Assembly: GCF_900168125.1 (NCBI RefSeq)
Contig: NZ_FUZF01000016.1
Span: forward strand, 62,001 to 126,000
From: Sphingobacterium nematocida
Lineage (GTDB): Bacteria; Bacteroidota; Bacteroidia; Sphingobacteriales; Sphingobacteriaceae
DNA length: 64,000 nt
Direction of reading: 5' to 3'
In this document: positions 61,091 to 64,000 of the stretch, piece after piece
Numbering within the stretch: position 1 is the first letter of the stretch
Layout of the letters: each line of letters begins with the position of its first letter
Made by a program: the position numbers and the translations under genes
The notes under the pieces: model-generated
The model's database searches: none
What the model saw: the letters and a program-made list of their open reading frames with translations, nothing else
What the model was told of the DNA's origin: nothing

Positions 61091-62680
61091 ATGAAGGCAA
61101 CCTATATCGATTACAAAGACACGAACAGCTTTTCGAAGACACTGCTGGCGTATTTAGCCGGTGAAGATAATCTAGCGTCATTCTATGGCAATAAGCCGGA
61201 TATGGCCGGGTTTGCGGCACAGATTCGTTTAAAGGAATCCTTTGCTCATAGAAAGGTATTGGTGGAGTCACTGCGGTCTTCGTATTCCGGATTGTTGGAA
61301 GATGCTATCGAGGTGGAGCAAAATATTAAACAGCTTGCCGAAAAGAATACCTACACGGTCACGACCGGACACCAGTTAAACATTTTTACGGGGCCGCTGT
61401 ATTTTATTTTTAAAATTGCGACAGCGATCCGTCTCGCGAAAGATTTAAAAGAAAAATTTCCTGGAAATAATTTTGTGCCTGTGTATTGGATGGCTACAGA
61501 GGACCATGATTTTGAAGAGATCAATAATACGCGGGTCTATGGCAAAAAGATCGTATGGGATGTTCCTAAGATTTCGGGTACAGGGCGTATGGATACCAGT
61601 TCCATGGGGGAGGTCGTGCGACAGTATTGTGGGATGTTGGGGCTTTCTGAAAATTCAACGCGATTGACCGCTATTGTCGAAGAGGCTTATTTGAAGGGGA
61701 GAAACCTAGCTGATGCGACCCGTGTATTGGTGCATGAGCTTTTTAAGTCTTATGGCCTTGTTATTGTAGATGCCGATAGAAGAGTGTTGAAAAAGCTGTA
61801 TGCGCCTATTATTGAGGATGATATTCTGCACGAGAAAAGTTTTGCCGCAATTTCCAAAACCTCTGCGCTGCTCGAAGAAGAGGGATATACCGCCCAGGTG
61901 TATGCTAGACCGTGTAACTTTTTCTATTTGACCGACGAGTTTAGGGAGCGGATTGAGAAGAATGCAGATGGTAATTATGAAGTCTTACATCAAGGGGTGG
62001 TCTTTACGCCTGAAGAGTTAAAGCTTGAAATCGACCAATATCCTGAACGATTCAGCCCTAACGTGGTAATGAGACCTTTGTATCAAGAGGTGATATTGCC
62101 CAATCTCGCTTACATAGGTGGTGGAGCAGAGATTGTGTACTGGCTTCAGCTTAAGGCAAATTTCGATCAATACAACATTCCTTTTCCTATCCTAATACCT
62201 CGTAATTCGGCATTGATAACCGAGGATAATATCGTAGGTAAAATATATAGGCTGGACCTAACCTTTAAAAGTGTCTTTAAGTCTACTGTAGCGTTACAGA
62301 ACGAGTATGTCAGGAGGCATACCACACATCGTCTACATCTCAAGGACGAATGGATGGAACTGAATGCCATTTTTGGAAAGATAAAACTACGTACGCATAA
62401 GATAGACCCGAGCCTGGGTCCTAGTACCGAAGCTGTCAAGGCGCGACTTAAGAAAGCAATTAATAGCTTGGAGAAGAAGCTTCTGAAGGCAGATAAGCGT
62501 AATCATCAGGACGCGGTGTTGCAGATCGAACGGATCAAGGAGAAGCTTTTTCCGGGCGGTGGACTGCAAGAGCGAACAGAGAATTTTGCGGTACTATATG
62601 TCAAATATGGGGATGACCTTATTGAGGACTTGGTGAAGCATTTTGATCCCCTAGCCTTTAAGTTTACGATTTTGTATTAG
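61091..62680 (+). CDS. bshC: Putative bacillithiol synthase (cysteine ligase) BshC
   Basis: A 529-residue protein of the BshC family, which adds cysteine to glucosaminyl-malate in the last step of bacillithiol synthesis. Recognised segments are T-T-G-H-Q-L-N-I-F-T-G-P (~93-104), P-V-Y-W-M-A-T-E-D-H-D-F-E-E-I (~133-147) and A-Y-I-G-G-G-A-E-I-V-Y-W (~335-347). A long coiled-coil lies near 440-500. Length matches the family. It implies the organism uses bacillithiol as its low-molecular-weight thiol. bshA and bshB are not in this window. Confidence 0.93.
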   Translation: MKATYIDYKDTNSFSKTLLAYLAGEDNLASFYGNKPDMAGFAAQIRLKESFAHRKVLVESLRSSYSGLLEDAIEVEQNIKQLAEKNTYTVTTGHQLNIFTGPLYFIFKIATAIRLAKDLKEKFPGNNFVPVYWMATEDHDFEEINNTRVYGKKIVWDVPKISGTGRMDTSSMGEVVRQYCGMLGLSENSTRLTAIVEEAYLKGRNLADATRVLVHELFKSYGLVIVDADRRVLKKLYAPIIEDDILHEKSFAAISKTSALLEEEGYTAQVYARPCNFFYLTDEFRERIEKNADGNYEVLHQGVVFTPEELKLEIDQYPERFSPNVVMRPLYQEVILPNLAYIGGGAEIVYWLQLKANFDQYNIPFPILIPRNSALITEDNIVGKIYRLDLTFKSVFKSTVALQNEYVRRHTTHRLHLKDEWMELNAIFGKIKLRTHKIDPSLGPSTEAVKARLKKAINSLEKKLLKADKRNHQDAVLQIERIKEKLFPGGGLQERTENFAVLYVKYGDDLIEDLVKHFDPLAFKFTILY

Positions 62681-62971
62681 TAGTAAAGTATACAGACCGA
62701 TAATATAGTATGTTGTGTTAAATCTCGCTATGTGAAAGGTTTTGGTTGTTTACTTATTTTATTGATACGAAATCGCTCTTTTATTTGCTTTTTGAATAAA
62801 AATTTGCGCAATCGATTGATGTTATTATAAAAGTTTCTGCTTGTAGGACTCCTCCAAAAAAGTCTTATAAAATACGTATCTTTGCACATCGAAAAACAAA
62901 CCATTTATGAGGAATAAATAAATTGTTTGTCAAAGAGTTAATTACATATAGTCCTTGCAATTGTAAAGCAA
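62681..62971 (+). promoter_or_regulatory. Leader region of gcvP
   Basis: 291 bases without a gene. The box TATCTTTG at 62877-62884 matches the -7 consensus. A hairpin at 62896-62930 (ACAAACCATTTAT with ATAAATTGTTTGT, one mismatch) lies early in the expected transcript. I see no glycine-riboswitch core. Confidence 0.55.
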
Positions 62972-64000
62972 ATGAGTAACGTATATTACCAAGAAAAATT
63001 CCAAGACCGTCACAATGGTCCTCGTGCCGCACAAGTAGAAGAAATGTTGGGTTTCTTAGGTGTGGGTTCGCTAGATGAGTTGATTGAACAAACCGTTCCA
63101 GCTCAAATCCGTGCAAAAAAAGCATTAAATCTTCCAGCCGCTTTAGGTGAGGTGGCCTACTTGGAAAAAGTAGCGCAGATTGCTGAAAAGAACAAGGTAT
63201 TCAAATCGTACATTGGTCAAGGGTACTTTGATGTAATCCTTCCGGGAGTGATCCAGCGTAATGTTTTCGAAAATCCAGGATGGTACACGCAGTATACGCC
63301 TTATCAAGCAGAGATTGCACAAGGACGTTTACAGGCATTGCTTAACTTCCAGACTGTTGTTTGCGACTTTACAGGATTAGAAATCGCGAATGCATCTTTA
63401 TTGGATGAGGCTACGGCTGCCGCAGAAGGTATGTTTATGTTGTACAGTGCGCGTAAGAACAAAGATGCGCATGCGTTTTTGGTTTCACCAAATGTATACC
63501 CACAAACGCTGGATGTATTACAGACGCGAGCAGTGCCATTTGGTGTAGAGATCCGTGTCGCTGATATCAATGAAGCAAATCTTTCCGATGATGTGTTTGC
63601 TGCATTTATCCAATACCCTGCGGCAGATGGAACAGTTGCAGATTATAAGAACTTTACAGCGGCAGCTCATGCTAAGAATATTACAGTCTGTGTCGCTGCA
63701 GATTTAATGTCTCTGGCGTTATTGACGCCTCCAGGCGAATGGGGAGCTGATGTTGTTGTGGGTAACTCGCAACGCTTCGGTGTACCGATGGGCTTCGGTG
63801 GACCGCATGCTGCTTTCTTTGCAACGAAAGATGCCTATAAGCGCAATATTCCTGGCCGTATCATTGGTGTCACTTCTGATTCAAACGGTGAATATGCACT
63901 TCGTATGGCTTTGCAAACACGTGAACAACATATCCGTCGTGACAAAGCATCTTCTAATATCTGTACAGCACAGGCGTTGTTGGCTATTATGGCTTCGTTC
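62972..64000 (+). CDS. gcvP: Glycine dehydrogenase (decarboxylating), glycine cleavage P protein, partial
   Basis: The reading frame is open from the ATG at 62972 to the window end, 343 codons of an expected ~960. The N-terminal half-domain of P protein is recognisable: F-Q-D-R-H-N-G-P near 10-17, S-Y-I-G-Q-G-Y at ~76, [16 protein letters not shown] at ~105-120 and [13 protein letters not shown]. The PLP lysine lies beyond the window. The enzyme decarboxylates glycine and loads the lipoylated H protein. It is truncated only by the window edge. Confidence 0.96.
   Translation, partial: MSNVYYQEKFQDRHNGPRAAQVEEMLGFLGVGSLDELIEQTVPAQIRAKKALNLPAALGEVAYLEKVAQIAEKNKVFKSYIGQGYFDVILPGVIQRNVFENPGWYTQYTPYQAEIAQGRLQALLNFQTVVCDFTGLEIANASLLDEATAAAEGMFMLYSARKNKDAHAFLVSPNVYPQTLDVLQTRAVPFGVEIRVADINEANLSDDVFAAFIQYPAADGTVADYKNFTAAAHAKNITVCVAADLMSLALLTPPGEWGADVVVGNSQRFGVPMGFGGPHAAFFATKDAYKRNIPGRIIGVTSDSNGEYALRMALQTREQHIRRDKASSNICTAQALLAIMASF

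Noticed and set aside
62681-62971. Glycine riboswitch upstream of gcvP
   Set aside because: There is space and a hairpin, but I see no tandem glycine-aptamer core. The hairpin is AT-rich and generic.
1-64000. CRISPR array or prophage structural genes
   Set aside because: No regularly spaced direct repeats and no capsid, tail or terminase-like proteins were seen.

Overview
The window looks like a chromosomal segment of a Bacteroidota bacterium, most likely of the Sphingobacterium/Pedobacter group. Support comes from two complete ECF sigma/FecR/SusC/SusD sets, a GLPGLI protein, DUF4369-TlpA proteins, BshC, and promoter -7 boxes of the TAnnTTTG type. Names and functions come from reading motifs and protein architecture; no database search was run.

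Region 1 (88-11921): a LysR regulator, then an ECF sigma factor, FecR anti-sigma, SusC receptor, SusD lipoprotein, a lipoprotein cyanophycinase, a lipoprotein isoaspartyl peptidase, a second cyanophycinase and a PKD/beta-propeller lipoprotein. I read this as a nutrient-utilisation locus for cyanophycin (multi-arginyl-poly-aspartate) or similar beta-aspartyl polymers: outer-membrane capture, cleavage to beta-Asp dipeptides, then hydrolysis of the isopeptide bond. This is the most interesting system in the window.

Region 2 (12035-27700): ordinary accessory and housekeeping genes. They include a Pr6Pr membrane protein, a TlpA thioredoxin, a response regulator beside a PAS/HisKA protein lacking an ATPase domain, aquaporin Z, an ECF sigma factor overlapping a membrane protein, a GLPGLI/outer-membrane-barrel pair, HxlR with an NAD(P)-binding oxidoreductase, an aldo/keto reductase, two MFS transporters and a FadR-type regulator. 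Several operators and strong convergent terminators are visible.

Region 3 (about 27986-50600): a probable integrated island. It begins inside a truncated ion-channel gene and ends with a tyrosine recombinase about 250 bp from tRNA-Glu. It carries a Crp-like/MauE/small secreted peptide module, an IS3-family element, a second sigma/FecR/SusC/SusD locus with a discoidin lipoprotein, a ThuA-like protein, a DsbD-N-like protein, TlpA and an M16 peptidase pair, plus a serine hydrolase. Decay is frequent: relics of FG-GAP, PDZ, thioredoxin and IS genes, an amber stop in the hydrolase and a frameshift in the transposase.

Region 4 (50681-64000): core genome with tRNA-Glu, purD, a large MG2/TonB-plug protein, enoyl-CoA hydratase, a frameshifted dienoyl-CoA-reductase-like SDR, a lipoprotein, phosphoglucomutase, a Nudix hydrolase, a conserved protein of unknown function, bshC and the 5' part of gcvP, which runs off the window.
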